Source: Pisolithus tinctorius (taxonomy: Eukaryota; Basidiomycota; Agaricomycetes; Boletales; Pisolithaceae). From it: DNA of 64,000 nucleotides. The position numbers and the translations under genes are program-made. Below, in pieces: positions 23,339 to 35,167 of this stretch; within the stretch, counting starts at the first letter, position 1; every line of letters starts with the position of its first letter. Below the pieces are notes generated by a model, which was given only the letters and a program-made list of their open reading frames with translations, made no database searches and had not been told where the DNA came from. The DNA lies in assembly GCA_024663395.1 (NCBI GenBank), contig JANFAH010000007.1, positions 186,001 through 250,000 of the forward strand. The letters run 5' to 3'.

Positions 23339-26300
23339 ATGTCGTCCGCTTCCAAGGCTTTCAATGAAGCAGAGGTACCATTTGTGGTTCCCTTGACAAG
23401 TCTCGTGCACTCGCATTTCTAACTGAACCGTCAGGCTGTCTACGCGAGAGGCGCTAAATCAGAGTTGTCGTCAGACTTTTCTGCTGCATTCCGTCTTTAC
23501 CTCGCAGCTGCTGATGCCTTCTTACATCTATCTCGATCGGAGTCATTGAATCCTGTCTTCCGGGCTAGGTGTAAAGCTAACGCGGCGAAAGCCTTAGAGA
23601 GGGCCGAGAAAATCAAGAAAGCGAGTGAGCAGCCAGGAGCAACCTTTGAAGTCGATGCCGTCCCGATAGATTGGTTTGCCCAGGGTTAGTGTATGATTCT
23701 AGCTCGCTCTTTGTTGCCTGTAGAACGGCGGATTAACACGCGGCCGTTGCAGAACAACAGCAATATATCCTACGAAAGTCGTCGGTCATTAACAGTATCC
23801 GTTATCCAATTTGGACGGACGCCGTGCCTATGGCTGGACCCAACGTTTTGTATACGTACGTTCCGGTCTCGTCCGGTTTTCGTATGCGTTGGTCATCCTT
23901 GGTCATCTCAATTATTCAGTGATCCGGATGGGCAGCCGTCTGTTCCGCAGTATGCCATATTTTCCGCAGATGGTAGTTCGCGTTTTCTCAGCTGGAATCG
24001 TCCCGTAAATGCGGCACCCACGCTCCCACCATTACCTTCCCCAACGTTTTCCACCCCTTCCGTCGTTTCGGAACCAAATGTGGACTTAGCTCCTGCGGAC
24101 ATCGAACAACATCTGATCAATGACTGTTCAGTCTGTGCTGTGCTTGCAGTCTGTGTGCAACATGCAAAGACATTTAACTCAAAGGCAAGTATGCTTTTTG
24201 GCTACATAGTATAAGCGACGTCAGGCGGGGGATGACCTCGACAGGGCGCATTAAAGGTTCACGAGTGAAGGGGTGCCTTGCTTAGCTACCTGGATGACCA
24301 TAATGTGTCAGACACGGCGTGGGAGTCGGCGTGGGCCGTAATCTCTGCGTCACGAGCCTGGCCATGTTCATTACCAAAGAGTGCTCAAATAGCTTCTGTT
24401 TGACAGCTCCTTTCATCTATTTATCCTGGCCGGCAGCCTGGGCGATACGACATCAAAGTCTTAATTAACGGTACGCATCGACGAGTAAGTCACCTATTGT
24501 ACTTTGGCGTTCCATACGGTTTTGGGGCCTCTCCGCTATTTCATACTAATAGTCAGTGGTCCTTAATGGTCCGGACGCTAACGTTCACGTAGATAAGTGA
24601 GTGCGTTTGTCGTCGAGTTTGCGTTGAGCAACCTCTCATCAATTCTTTTATCGTGTTTCTTGCCGGAAAGCCATTGATGATGCCCTCCCATTTGACTCGA
24701 ATGGCAATCCAATCGGGATCTCTACTGGTGCTAAAAATATTTTGTGGCCAGCTCTGATTGAGAAAGCCGTAAGTCTTACGTGTTCTCTCCAGGCGAGATA
24801 GTTCGCGTCACTCATGCGCACCATGGACGCAGTACATGAAGTTAATGGGAGGATACGACTTCCCTGGATCGTACGCACCGTGATTCGTCTGGTGTTCACT
24901 TGCTAAGAAATGATACTAGGAATTCTGCTATAGACCTACAGTACGTTTTCACCAATTTGCAAACCCACCTGCTTACAACTCCCCCTTTGTTTTTGGCTTG
25001 CTTGCCGGCGATGTTCTATCACCTCAACCTTCTGGACCCTTGTTTCCTTTACCATTAGTGCTCTTAGCGGATGGATTCCCGAGTTTATTGACTTGCACAG
25101 GTATGAATTGTCCTCAGTGTTTTTGAGATTCATGTATTTCTGCTTTCTTCCCTTTTCGATACTGAGATTTCATATGTGGCTGACAGTTGGGAGGTTGAAA
25201 GCTGACTAGATCACGTATAGCACGTCCTTTGAGAAGGAAAGAACTTGGACAAGGCTTATGCGCGGTTTTCACAATGGTTGGTGTGATCTCCTCCAGGAAG
25301 TTTCACTAACGCGGACGTGATTACCTTAGGCCATTGCGTCCTGACTGTTGGTACAGACTCCAAGACTACACGGAGAATCAAAGGTCTTAGATTATTACCC
25401 TCGCATAACTATGCTGTGATTGGTATACTGGTTACTTTCATCTTTTCTCACAATTTGAAACCTCGCACAGATGTCAGAGAAACGGCCGCTGAGCGGTGGA
25501 TGACGTTGCTAGACTCGAGGGTACCTGGTCGGTCCTCTCCGTTAATGAGCGAATATGAATCGCGTGAGTACCTCGTCTTCCTCTACTGCACCACTCCCCA
25601 TGAACACAAGCGGGTCTCTCGACATTTGCAGATGCCCTCGACATGCGGTGGGATGACTTATGTGCAACATTTGAGGGGGTGTATGCGAGTTGGGACCCTA
25701 GACTTTTTCATCGAGAGCTAAGCTTTCACGGGTTGGCCGATTTTCTATATCTTGGAATCAGTGATTAACATGTCCGTTAATTGCAGCATGTGGAAGCCAC
25801 GGAATGCGGAAGATATGGAACAATGTAGGTCGTGCTCCGCACTCTGAATCATACTCGTTCTGACGTGATCCAGCGTGTGTCCGCCATCTGCGGTTGTTGT
25901 ACACATACACGCCGAGTTCGTCTCAAACTGGCTGCGACACGTATCCAGTTTCCGATAATGAGGTGTGGGTCCTTCTTGTACGGCATCGACCTGATGCACC
26001 ACGAACCGGGGAGTATATTACGGCAACCGTGGATGCGGAAGACGAGTGGATGGATGCAGGAGTGTCGTTGGGGAGGCTCCCTTCATTGGCCGGAGGGAGG
26101 GCCAAGGCGGAAGCCAAAATTAAGGTGCGTTCGGACTGACCCACACACCCCAGTCATTTAAGCTGGATGTTTGCAGGGAATATATACCACCTCTACGCAC
26201 GTCCTAGTTCGGACGAAGGTCCGCATTAGTCAGGTCCCGCATAGCCAGTGCGGGAGTTCCACCCCATCCTTTCTCTCGCCATCCCCCGCACGACGGCCTG

Positions 26301-27647
26301 CTACTCCAGGCTCTCCGACAAGTTCCTCGTTGAGCCAGAGCTCCGTCAGCTCGGTTTCAGGCGCTCTCACTGTGCTGGCCTGCTATGACGGACCATACGA
26401 TGACGTTTGTTTCACGGTCAGTGTATTCTGCGGATCAGGGCTCTCAATAAAGTGGGATGAAAGTGCTGGTGTGGGAGGGATTGGTGTGAAAGGACACAGC
26501 ATGAAGGTAGTTCAACGAAAGCCTTAAGCGAAAGTGGGGTATCTTATCTTCTACGTGCAGGTGGAAGGTGTCTTCACCACGAAGAACTCTGGCGGGAATC
26601 ATTCGCACCCAACCTATATGCTCAACCCGCAATGGCATCTGCGCATATTCGAGCAAGAGGCCATAAGAAGGTCTGTCTCTCCAGCTGCTGGAGCGAGTTC
26701 GTCGAGAGCGTCCGGTACGGCGCAAAGTCCGAGTGGATCACATGGAGACAAGGCAGCAGTTATTGTCACTGCTCGGGGTCCGAGAGACGTCCCACTCAAT
26801 CTGACGATAGTTTGGTCAACGGGAGAACGAGTCGTCGAGTGCGCATAGAGCTACTTGTCAATTCGGGTGTACTAAATATGCTATTCAGACTTGCGCAAAG
26901 GGAAGTCGTTGCAACCTCTGGAGCGTATGGGTATGGGTACGCCAGAGCATTTGCGAATCTGCCATGTGAGCGACACCTATTATACCTTTGCATTTTCCAA
27001 CGTAGCAACTGACGGGGACAATTATAGTGGGAAACTACACGGTCATATTATCTACATTTGAGCCACAAGTCCATTTTGGAGCCTTCACGCTCAAAGTTGA
27101 AAGCTCCCGCAAGTTCGAATTTGAACCGATTCCGCAAGAGGGAGCTGGGATGTATGCCAGAGTCACCAGAGGACGATGGTGAGATATTGTTTTTGCATGC
27201 ACTTTCTTTGCCTAAGGACTCCACCAACTCCCAGGGACATGCAATCGGCCGCGGGGAGTCCAATCCATAACCGCTACCACCTTAATCCAGTGTATGAGGT
27301 GGACATTCCATCTACGGCGCAGTTCGGGTACGCGATATTGTTGGATTGGACATTGGTTGCTTAATTCTGCCAGTGCCCGACTACACCTGACGTCAGGGCC
27401 CCAATCGGCCTCCCTCAATCTATCACTCTTTCCAGCTGTTGAGCCCCTTTCCATAAATTGTCCTCTAGCTTCCTCTGGTCCATACAGTGACGCCCTTGCG
27501 GGCGTAGACATTCCGAAGCGGACACTGCGAGCAGGGAAGTACTGGCTAGTTCCGTCTACTTGGGTAGCAGGCATTCAAGCCGAGTTTAAACTCGTGGTAT
27601 ATTGCTCGGACTCTGGGTGTGCAGTACGTAAAAGGACATCAGAGTGA
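23339..27647 (+). CDS. RIM13: PalB/Rim13 calpain-like cysteine protease
   Basis: Many small exons give a protein with an N-terminal MIT domain (residues about 10-80, AVYARGAKSELSSDFSAAF onward), a calpain core, and two C-terminal beta domains. The nucleophile Cys lies in LINDCSVCAVLAV and the catalytic His in LLPSHNYAVI. Family blocks include LMGGYDFPGS, GWIPEFIDLH, GHCVLTVGTD, GVYASWDPRLFHREL, TKNSGGNHSHPTYMLNP and LASSGPYSDALAGV. The third triad position reads Asp in LLDSRVPG, not the usual Asn. The first intron after the nucleophile block (24185-24406) has a GC donor. The joint between about 24485 and 24665 could not be settled. In ascomycetes this protease, recruited by ESCRT-III, activates PacC/Rim101 at neutral to alkaline pH. 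The start at 23339 opens MSSASKAFNEAE. Confidence 0.9.
24185..24406 (+). other. 222-bp GC-AG intron in RIM13
   Basis: The exon ends ...TTT AAC TCA AAG and the intron begins GCAAGT, ending in TTTGACAG. Joining the exons in phase 0 gives the family sequence FNSK-LLSSIYPGRQPG. The nearest GT, four bases on, would shift the frame. The intron is about four times longer than its neighbours. Confidence 0.75.
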
Positions 27648-27855
27648 GTCCCGTCATCCGCGTATGCCACTCTCTGTCGTTAAGGGTACTCGATCCCCTG
27701 GACAAAGGCGATAACAGGAAATCATTCACTCTCTTCAAAGTTGTACGGGTTGGGTTTGCCTTTGGGTAACTGCTTATGATCCATTGAAGACGGGTATTTA
27801 GAATCGCTTTCGCTGAATCAAAATTATCAACGTGTATAGTATCATTAGCTGTCGA

Positions 27856-29452
27856 TCATCTAGACGATTTCTGGAACTCCTTACATAAGTTATGTTGTCC
27901 GTTTTCCAGAGGGTTGAAAGACCCGTCTTCGCGGAAGAACAGCGCTAAAACAGTCACGCATACGCCTACACTGGTATCTGACCCAGAGTCGCACGCAATA
28001 CAAACCTTGTGCCCGTCAACAAGGTGTCGTTTGATGAAAGGCACAGATTGTGGCAGAACGGTTCGTAAGAAATCGTGCTGTCCTTTCTTACCCTCCGGAA
28101 CTTGTATGCATAACCACCGAGAAGGTTCTGCGGTGCTCGCATTCCAAACCTGGCACAAGTCGTTGGACGTCAAACACACCACGGCCATACTAGAAGTCGC
28201 TATTAATGGCATGGCAAACTGTAGCGTGCTCGTAGAACAGAGAGAAATTAGACCAGAAACGTGGTCTATAGGGGTCAAGCATAATTCATCGGTGCCCCTA
28301 CCACGAGGTGTGTCAGAGCAAGAGGTCAACGCATGGACGAGATCCGGTAGTGCTGAGCGCGTCGCGTTCAGTAGCTGGTCGCGATTTCTCCAGAATACAT
28401 TCGGTGTGAGTCCCTGGAACGGCGTAAACAAAGATTTACTCTGCATTGAAATTGTGAAGACGGACCATGCTCCACAATTCATGATCGTCCCCAGATCCTT
28501 GAATGTAAGTGAACCCGGCAGTACGGCGCTCTAAGCCGTCTGTGACCTGCTTCGAAGCAGACAAACATACGACAGGATAGAAAGACAACGCATTTGATGA
28601 TAGATTGGGATACGTGCTTGTTGCAGGCGTGATCCATACTGGCCTCAAAGGATGTTGCAACTCGGGGATTTCGTAAAAGGATGCCTGGCCAAGGTATTAG
28701 TGCGGAATATGGCAGACATGATCGTTTCAGTAGTACAGCTAATTCTGCAGCCCATTCATCCAGTTTCGTTTCAATCTGACAGTGCTCCTGTGTGCTCACG
28801 ACTCCAGGAGGTGTGTATAGTGCAGTGTCCCAACCGTCGAAGCTGGATGGGTGTTTGAGAACAAGAGCACGATTTATGACCGAACACCATATTGGCACCG
28901 TCTTCGAAAGTGCATCTGGCATACGTTTCCCGGCGCGAGTTGAGTCGACCAGGATGAGCCTACGGCATGACGTTACAAGATAGTCCTTGTAGATTTAATC
29001 GGATCTACCCATGGTACTGCACTATCAATGGCAGTATATGCAGATTCGGCCTGCGCAGGTTAAAACTCCAGTTATTCGTATGACCGTCTGTGGATTTAAA
29101 ATATGTATATTGCGATGGACTCTGGTTGAAAGGGGTGAATTACACCCGGTTCACTGGAGGGAGAACCAACCCCCTACGGTGTCCGGATCGACATACCAAG
29201 CGCCGCATCGCATGTTGGCTGGCATTCGCTGGGTGTGAGCACGACAGAGGTGTAAGCAGTGCCTTGATACTCACGCAGAAGTGGAAGATCGCCATAGTGA
29301 CGGCGGACCTGTCTGACGAATTCTGCATCTTCAGCGATGGAATGGATGCGGTTGTATATGTCTTGTGACTCTCTGCGAAGCTCTGCGAGTGCTGTTGCTG
29401 CTAAATCCCTTGAACTCGTCGTGCTGCCCAGTGAAGGAAGGATCATGGACAT
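27856..29452 (-). CDS. RIT1: initiator tRNA 2'-O-ribosyl phosphate transferase
   Basis: The minus-strand exons match fungal Rit1. The N-terminal block LRRESQDIYNRIHSIAEDAE is followed by RMPDALSKTVPIWCSVINRA, WDTALYTPPGVVS, LRPVWITP, VCLSASKQVTDGLERR, FTYIQGSGDDHELW and GLTPNVFWRNRD. The C-terminal phosphatase-like domain holds VCIACDSGSDTSVGVCV. The enzyme adds a ribosyl phosphate from PRPP to A64 of initiator tRNA, which keeps that tRNA out of elongation. The ATG at 29452 is the first in frame; only a GTG lies upstream. Several junctions between 28480 and 29250 were placed by similarity only. The gene runs tail to tail with RIM13, 209 bp apart. Confidence 0.88.
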
Positions 29453-29906
29453 GACATTCGGACCCGTCGTCACTCGACGAGACAGGATACTTTTGGCAAC
29501 TACATATAACTCACCATCACTACAGAGTATTGTGAACCCCCAACTCCACGCCGTCAGACGTCTACTGTCCCATGTTCAAATCAGCTCCACCACTGCTGCC
29601 AGTTGCTGCGGCCGTCTAAATTCGGCTTGGTTACCGTTACGGGGACGTAAGTCGTCGCTTGGCCGTCGCGTACTAAGTACCCTGCTATGCTAATCCAGGA
29701 ATTCCACTCCTACGTTCTCGACCTCGACGTCCATTAGATTCTGGGAGATTCACTCCTGGCATTCACTCCCGGTATTCTTCGTGGCGTCCGACTTGTTCAA
29801 GCTGGCCACCAGCATATCATTCACGCTCGTTACATAGTTTCCGTTGTCGTTCGTTTCCCTCTGTTCCCTTTCTAGATCTCTACCAGCGTGGTCGTGCTAG
29901 AGACCC

Positions 29907-31257
29907 ATGGTAGCCTGCTTTCGTCTCAGGCGTCTCTCGAACCAGCTTTTATATTTCTTGAGTTGCGCGTTTCTCGCTGCACTCGCCATCCCCGGTGCTG
30001 CTGCCCAGTACGATACCATCGTTGCCTCCAATGGTGAAATTCTACAACGTCTTCAAGACCCTAACGTCGCCTTCATCAATAGCAATGGCACGATCATCAT
30101 CTACAGTCTTACCACTGGCGAGGAAATCCCCCAAGGTCTTGCAACTGATGGAAGCGGTAGCGGTTTCGACGCATGCGCAATAGCGTGGATAGTCTTCTCG
30201 TTTATGGTCGGTATACCTTTGCTATTTCTTGGAATCCGTGGATGGCGTTTTACTACTGCGGCAGCCATCGGACTGGCTGGGGCCCTCGCTTGTGAGTCGT
30301 ATCCGTCAATGTTTGCCCTCTCTTCTTTTAATCCGAAGCTTCCCCTCAGCTTGGGCAGTTTTTGTCAACACCTTGGACAATCTCGGTGTCTCTGATGTGG
30401 CTTTGACCATCTTTGTTCTTTCTCTCTTTGGTTTGGGTTTCTTTCTTGGTGCTCTCGAGCTTTCTCGCGTCATTGGAATTTTAATACTGGGCACTCTCGG
30501 AGGGTTGGCTCTTGGGATTCGAATCGTCATCCTTCGGAGCGGATTACTGATATCGGACCCATCCATCTTCTTCGTTAACTGGCTCATAATTGGATTTTGC
30601 GGCTTCATGTGTAGTGTATTGGTCTTATGGAAGCAGAGAGTTGGCGTTGTGAGTCGGCGCTGCAGCAAATTTTCTCGCCTATCACCCACTTGACCCATGT
30701 TTCTTCCATCCTAGCTCAATGGATGTGCTTCCACAGGGTCCTTCCTCTGCGCCCTCGGGGTTGATCTTGTGACCAATCAACAGTCTGGGATGAGTCGCGG
30801 ACTGCGGTATCTCATGGACAGAAACCGGTATCACGTTGTGGTAATTCCGACAGGTCTTTGAAGAGTTTATTTGCTGATAGTTTCCAAGGATAACGTATTT
30901 AGTGGGTATTCACCACCTATGACGACGGTCGTCATCCTTGCAGTTTCGATTGCTATAACGTGAGTCTCTTGGTGATAAATCATCCATTGCTAACAGTTTT
31001 GCAACAGGCCCGCATTTGCATTTGCTCAGCACATGGCGTTTAAGCGACCATTCTGGGGCGTCACTACGCAGTATGACCTTGAATCGCTACCTCCTGATGA
31101 TGAAGAGCTACCACAGAATGAGGAGTCAGCTGCAACTGCCACCACTTCCGTTGTTTCCAGTGCTATGCCGGAAACCCCGATTTCGGAGAAGTCGCCGTTC
31201 CCGTCTGACGATGAGAAGAAGGTTAACAAAGTTGAACTACCACGAACTTCTCGATGA
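29907..31257 (+). CDS. DUF4203/TMEM198-like multi-span membrane protein
   Basis: Five or so exons (first 29907-30291, second from 30350) give a protein with an N-terminal signal peptide (LLYFLSCAFLAALAIPGAAAQ). A short luminal or extracellular part follows, then about seven hydrophobic helices that include IAWIVFSFMVGIPLLFLGI, ALTIFVLSLFGLGFFLGAL, GILILGTLGGLALGI and FFVNWLIIGFCGFMCSVLVL. The C-terminal tail is acidic and serine-rich with ESLPPDDEELPQNEE and ends at 31257. The Gly-rich helices and topology fit the DUF4203 family of fungi and the TMEM198/TM7SF3-like proteins of animals. The function in fungi is not known. The joint near 30850-30915 is uncertain. Confidence 0.7.
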
Positions 31258-31821
31258 GCCACGATTAGAATAGACGCCGCGTGCGGACCTCCGCTTTGAC
31301 CATCTTCACGCGCAGAAAGTCACATTTACACAATGCCACGGCCGTTGTTAGCATCCTCACAGCTTTCATATTTTACCAGTACACGCATATCCACTTAGTA
31401 CATTGGCATCTGATTCGCACATACGAACATTTGATTTTCGACCAGTTAGGTATTAGAGGTAATAGATTATCTCATCCAACCTGATGAGTTAGGGGCTTAC
31501 GCCGAGCAAGTACTGGAATTTCAGAAAACTGAGTGTTGTCGGGTCCACTTGTGCATCGTAATAGCTCGGGCACCTATCGAGAGACGGAAAAAGAGCGGGC
31601 CTGACTAGCACAAACACCAGGACCGTCGGCGCTAGCGCGGACACAAACGCCGGAACGGATGTCGGTGTGCACAGAAATTCACGTGTTATCCGCACGTAAC
31701 TAACTTGTCTTCGAGATATTTAGAATTGTTGAGGGAATAAGCGTAAAATCTCTCCCATCTTCTACGATTTTATTACGAAGTACTGTACCCAGGTGAACGC
31801 ACTACGACCCGGAGGAGCATC
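31258..31821. other. intergenic, 564 bp
   Basis: Nothing is recognised. A minus ORF of 68 codons (31489-31695) has no family features. The last part is the presumed promoter of SFC1. Confidence 0.4.
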
Positions 31822-33046
31822 ATGCCACGAAATGAAAGCAGAAAGCAAGTGGGCTTTGCTACCCATATCACCGCTGGAGGGATGGCTGGTGCCATGGAAG
31901 CTGTGGGTTTATCTTCTCAAGCTCATGGTCAACAGTGCCAATGGGTTTTCTTGTTAGCTATGCTGCCAGCCCCTCGATACCATCAAGGTCCGCATGCAGC
32001 TCTCCAGGTCTGGGCGGACACCAGGGGTACGTCCATCCCAGACTACCCTTCCACCGAAGTCTGACCGTTAAGGAACTGATAGACAAAACCTAGAGGATTT
32101 ATAGCGACAGGAGCCATGATCGTTCGACGAGAAACACCCCTTGCGTTGTACAAGGGGCTCGGAGCTGTATTGTCGGGGATCGTACCCAAGATGGCTATTC
32201 GATTTGCAAGCTTCGAGACATACAAAGCGTGGCTTGCTGACAAGGCGACAGGGGAAACAAGTGTCGGCAACATTTTCATAGGTAGGTTGTATCTGGTTCT
32301 CAGTGCCGTTACGAACCACGAATATTTTTTAGCTGGTCTGGCTGCGGGAACAACGGAAGCGGTCGCGGTGGTGTGTCCAATGGAAGTGGTGAAGATCCGT
32401 CTTCAGGCACAGCAACATTCGCTTGCAGATCCAATGGAAATGCCACGGTACCGCAATGCAGCCCATGCTGTCTATACCATAGTCCGCGAGGAAGGTGCAA
32501 CGACCTTGTATAGAGGAGTTGGCCTCACTGCCTTGCGGCAAGCTACTAATCAAGGTAGGTATCTTACCTTTACCTATATTGTTCTAAGAGAAACGCGGCT
32601 CTGTCAGGCGTAAACTTCACGACATACCAAGAACTTAAGAAATTGGCACATAGATACCAACCTGAATTGGCAGAGCTTCCGTCATATCAGCATATGGTAA
32701 TTGGGCTCATATCCGGCGCAATGGGTCCGTTCTCCAATGCTCCGGTAGATACGATCAAGACACGTATGATCCGTTACTCGCTGGGAGAGCATAGCTGAAT
32801 GTGAATATCCAAACAGGGCTACAAAAAGCAACTTACGAACCAGGGACATCCGGATTTCAGAAGGTAGTCGCCATTGCACAGGACATGTGGAAGCAGGAAG
32901 GCTTTCGATCGTTCTACAAGGGAATTACTCCACGGGTGCTTCGCGTAGCTCCGGGTCAGGCAATCGTATTCGCCGTCTACGAGAGAGTAAGAGCGATCAT
33001 AGAGAAGCTGAACGTGTCGCCGTCTCAAGATCACTACACGGAGTAG
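31822..33046 (+). CDS. SFC1: mitochondrial succinate/fumarate carrier
   Basis: Five to six exons form a standard three-repeat mitochondrial carrier of about 320 residues. Each repeat has its PxDxxK/PxExxK signature: QPLDTIKVRMQ, CPMEVVKIRLQ and APVDTIKTR. Blocks typical of the Sfc1/Acr1 subgroup are SRSGRTPGTKPRGFIATG, LYKGLGAVLSGIVPKMAIRF, FTTYQELKK and GFRSFYKGITPRVLRVAPGQ. In yeast the protein exchanges cytosolic succinate for mitochondrial fumarate across the inner membrane and is needed for growth on two-carbon sources. The introns after EA and after TPG join in phase 0. The ATG at 31822 follows a CATC context, and the stop at 33046 follows a short hydrophilic tail. Confidence 0.92.
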
Positions 33047-33391
33047 CAAGAAGAGTGAGAAGAGCGTAGTGTACTGCTAGTGTCTTATGTAATCCAATAA
33101 TAGCCCCTGGAGTGCATAGTCAAAGTTTTGACTTTCTTTTTCCTTCCTGACAGTCAGGCGCATGCGCACCCGCTACTCCATAAAAACAAGGTCCAGAAAG
33201 AGTTTCATTTATACCTTTGTACCAACAAAGACAAGACAAGGAAAACTGACTTACAAGGAGGTTCTACTATACGAACCTTCTACCTTTCTGGCTGGAGCTC
33301 AACCCAAAGATTCTAACAGGGCTAGGTCACCCCGATTGCCTAATTCGGTATCAAAGCCGGTGGAGTAAGAGTAAGCTGGCCGATACCCGCC

Positions 33392-34639
33392 ATGTCGGCA
33401 ACTCGTAAGATACTGATGCTTCATGGGCAAGTTCTGTTCGGCGTTCGCTTTTAAGCTACGGGACTGACGCACACATTGCAGATACTCACAAAATGGGGAT
33501 ATATTCAGCAAGCGGGTAGGCACGGCGATGTATGCCATCCTGCCATTATCGCCCAACTGCTCATTATCCGCTGTAAAAAAAACCTAGGTAGGAGCTTTAC
33601 GAAAGGCGATGGGCAAGGACATCGAGATGGGTGTGTCGTATGTTCAGCGTTTTTGAATCCTTGGTCAACCAGATGCATGTGCGGAACTATGCAGTGTTTA
33701 TAGATGCACCGATCATCTTGCAACCAATCGACCTTGATGGCGATCCATCCAACGTATCTTTGAATTCATTCGGTGCTTCTGAGGCGAATGCGGCATCGTC
33801 CGACCCAGCACTGACTCCTAGAGCATGGTGGAAGGCAAATCCCGAACGCACTACGGCACACGGTCTGGAGGAGTCACTAATGGTACTGAGGGATGTACTA
33901 ACGCGGGATCGGTTTGACGTGAGTGATTGGCTCGCCTCGCTACGTATGTCTCACAAAATCGCGTTAGGGTGTATTCGGTTTCAGGTTAGTGACCTGCAGG
34001 TGAAATGCCCCTTGATTTACTCTAGTGTGTGTTAGTCAAGGCGCGGCCATGGCAGCTCTCCTCGCAGCATTGGTTCGTAGACGTTTGTCTAAATTGTTCA
34101 GTCAGGCGACCTCTTATACAATATCAGTTGGAGAAGCCCCATGCATATGAGCCCTTCCTCTTAGGCGGAGAAGCTCCCCATCCCCGATTGTGCGTTGATT
34201 GTGTTTCACCGATCGAAAACGTGGAAGTCACGGTGTTTTAGCCAGTTTTGCGTGGCTGTCTCGGGATTTAAAGTGTCGGACCCGATAAGCGATAAGATAT
34301 TTGGAGGCTCATATGAGACTCCAACGCTACATGTTATCGGAAAGACGGATGTCATTGTAGTCGAGGAACGGTCTAAGGCGCTCCTGAGTGTGTCTGCCAA
34401 TGCTAGGGTGGAAGTGCATGAAGGAGGTGCGTAATTCGTTCTCATTTGCACAAAGTAGAGGATATGGTTACTTAGATGCCTGCTCTCCAGGACACTTCGT
34501 GCCGTCCCAGGCCAAATGGCGAGTTTTTTGGCGCGAGTACCTACGGGATCCGAGTGAACACGTCCCCTCTCCGGGTCTCGTGTCAAAATCCCAGACTAAC
34601 TCCGGAATGAATACTCCGCCGGCGTTAGACTATCTATAA
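33392..34639 (+). CDS. FSH1: FSH1-type serine hydrolase
   Basis: Seven or so exons give the fungal FSH (DUF341) alpha/beta hydrolase. The start reads KILMLHGYSQNGDIFSKRVG with the oxyanion-side HG, followed by VFIDAPIILQPIDL. The nucleophile is in GVFGFSQGAAMAALLAALLE, the Asp in HVIGKTDVIVVEERS and the His in GGHFVPSQAKW, so the Ser-Asp-His triad is complete. The first intron (33427-33481) has a GC donor after MLHG. The intron after SKR joins cleanly to VGALRKAMGKDIEM. Substrates of the family are short acyl esters in vitro; the cellular role is unclear. The gene is convergent with the ORF at 34630-35103, with which it overlaps by a few bases. Confidence 0.9.
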
Positions 34640-35103
34640 TTATGCAAGTGATACCTTTTGCAAGTCAGAGTATTAGAATTCTGCCAGTGGAGTGTAGATT
34701 GAGGAACGGAATGGAAGGTTTTAGTGATTCGATTCATTTCTATCCAATCTGTCAATGAGTTTGTTGCTGTCCTGGGCGTTACTAGAGGAACGTGCTGGAA
34801 CGATGTTCTATTCTGAATTTCATCTATCAAATTTGCAAAGCGTGCTATGGAATTTGTGAAAATATCCACACCCGAGCTACCCAGAACAGCTGATTCACAA
34901 TTACATAATAAGGGCCGACGGGATGCTATAGTTCTGAGAGTCCCTATTAGCTCTTTCGCAGTGCAGGGTGGGGCTTGAGTCAGAGTGTGACACCCAGTCA
35001 CGTCCGATGTGACTGATTTTGCGGGATCGATTCCCACGGTGGTAAACAGCTGTACACACTTGTAATAGTGTGGCTTACTCGAGGAGAAAGGGAGAGCCCG
35101 CAT
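34630..35103 (-). CDS. hypothetical protein, 157 residues
   Basis: This is a single open frame from an ATG at 35103 with no recognisable domain. Its composition is protein-like and not repetitive, with a central block RRPLLCNCESAVLGSSGVD and IARFANLIDEIQ. Its start is 65 bp from the divergent KAP104 start, and its stop overlaps the FSH1 end by ten bases. These positions suit a real small gene squeezed between two others. I do not recognise the family and cannot suggest a function. It could be a chance ORF. Confidence 0.45.
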   Translation of the reverse strand: MRALPFSSSKPHYYKCVQLFTTVGIDPAKSVTSDVTGCHTLTQAPPCTAKELIGTLRTIASRRPLLCNCESAVLGSSGVDIFTNSIARFANLIDEIQNRTSFQHVPLVTPRTATNSLTDWIEMNRITKTFHSVPQSTLHWQNSNTLTCKRYHLHNYR

Positions 35104-35167
35104 CTTTTCTTCCTCGCAGCGCGTTTCCCCCAGTATTTCTTATTTACACGCGTTGAGCTCGTGTACG

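Noticed and set aside
27914..28534. 206-codon plus-strand ORF opposite RIT1
   Set aside because: The minus strand carries the Rit1 motifs; the plus frame has none.
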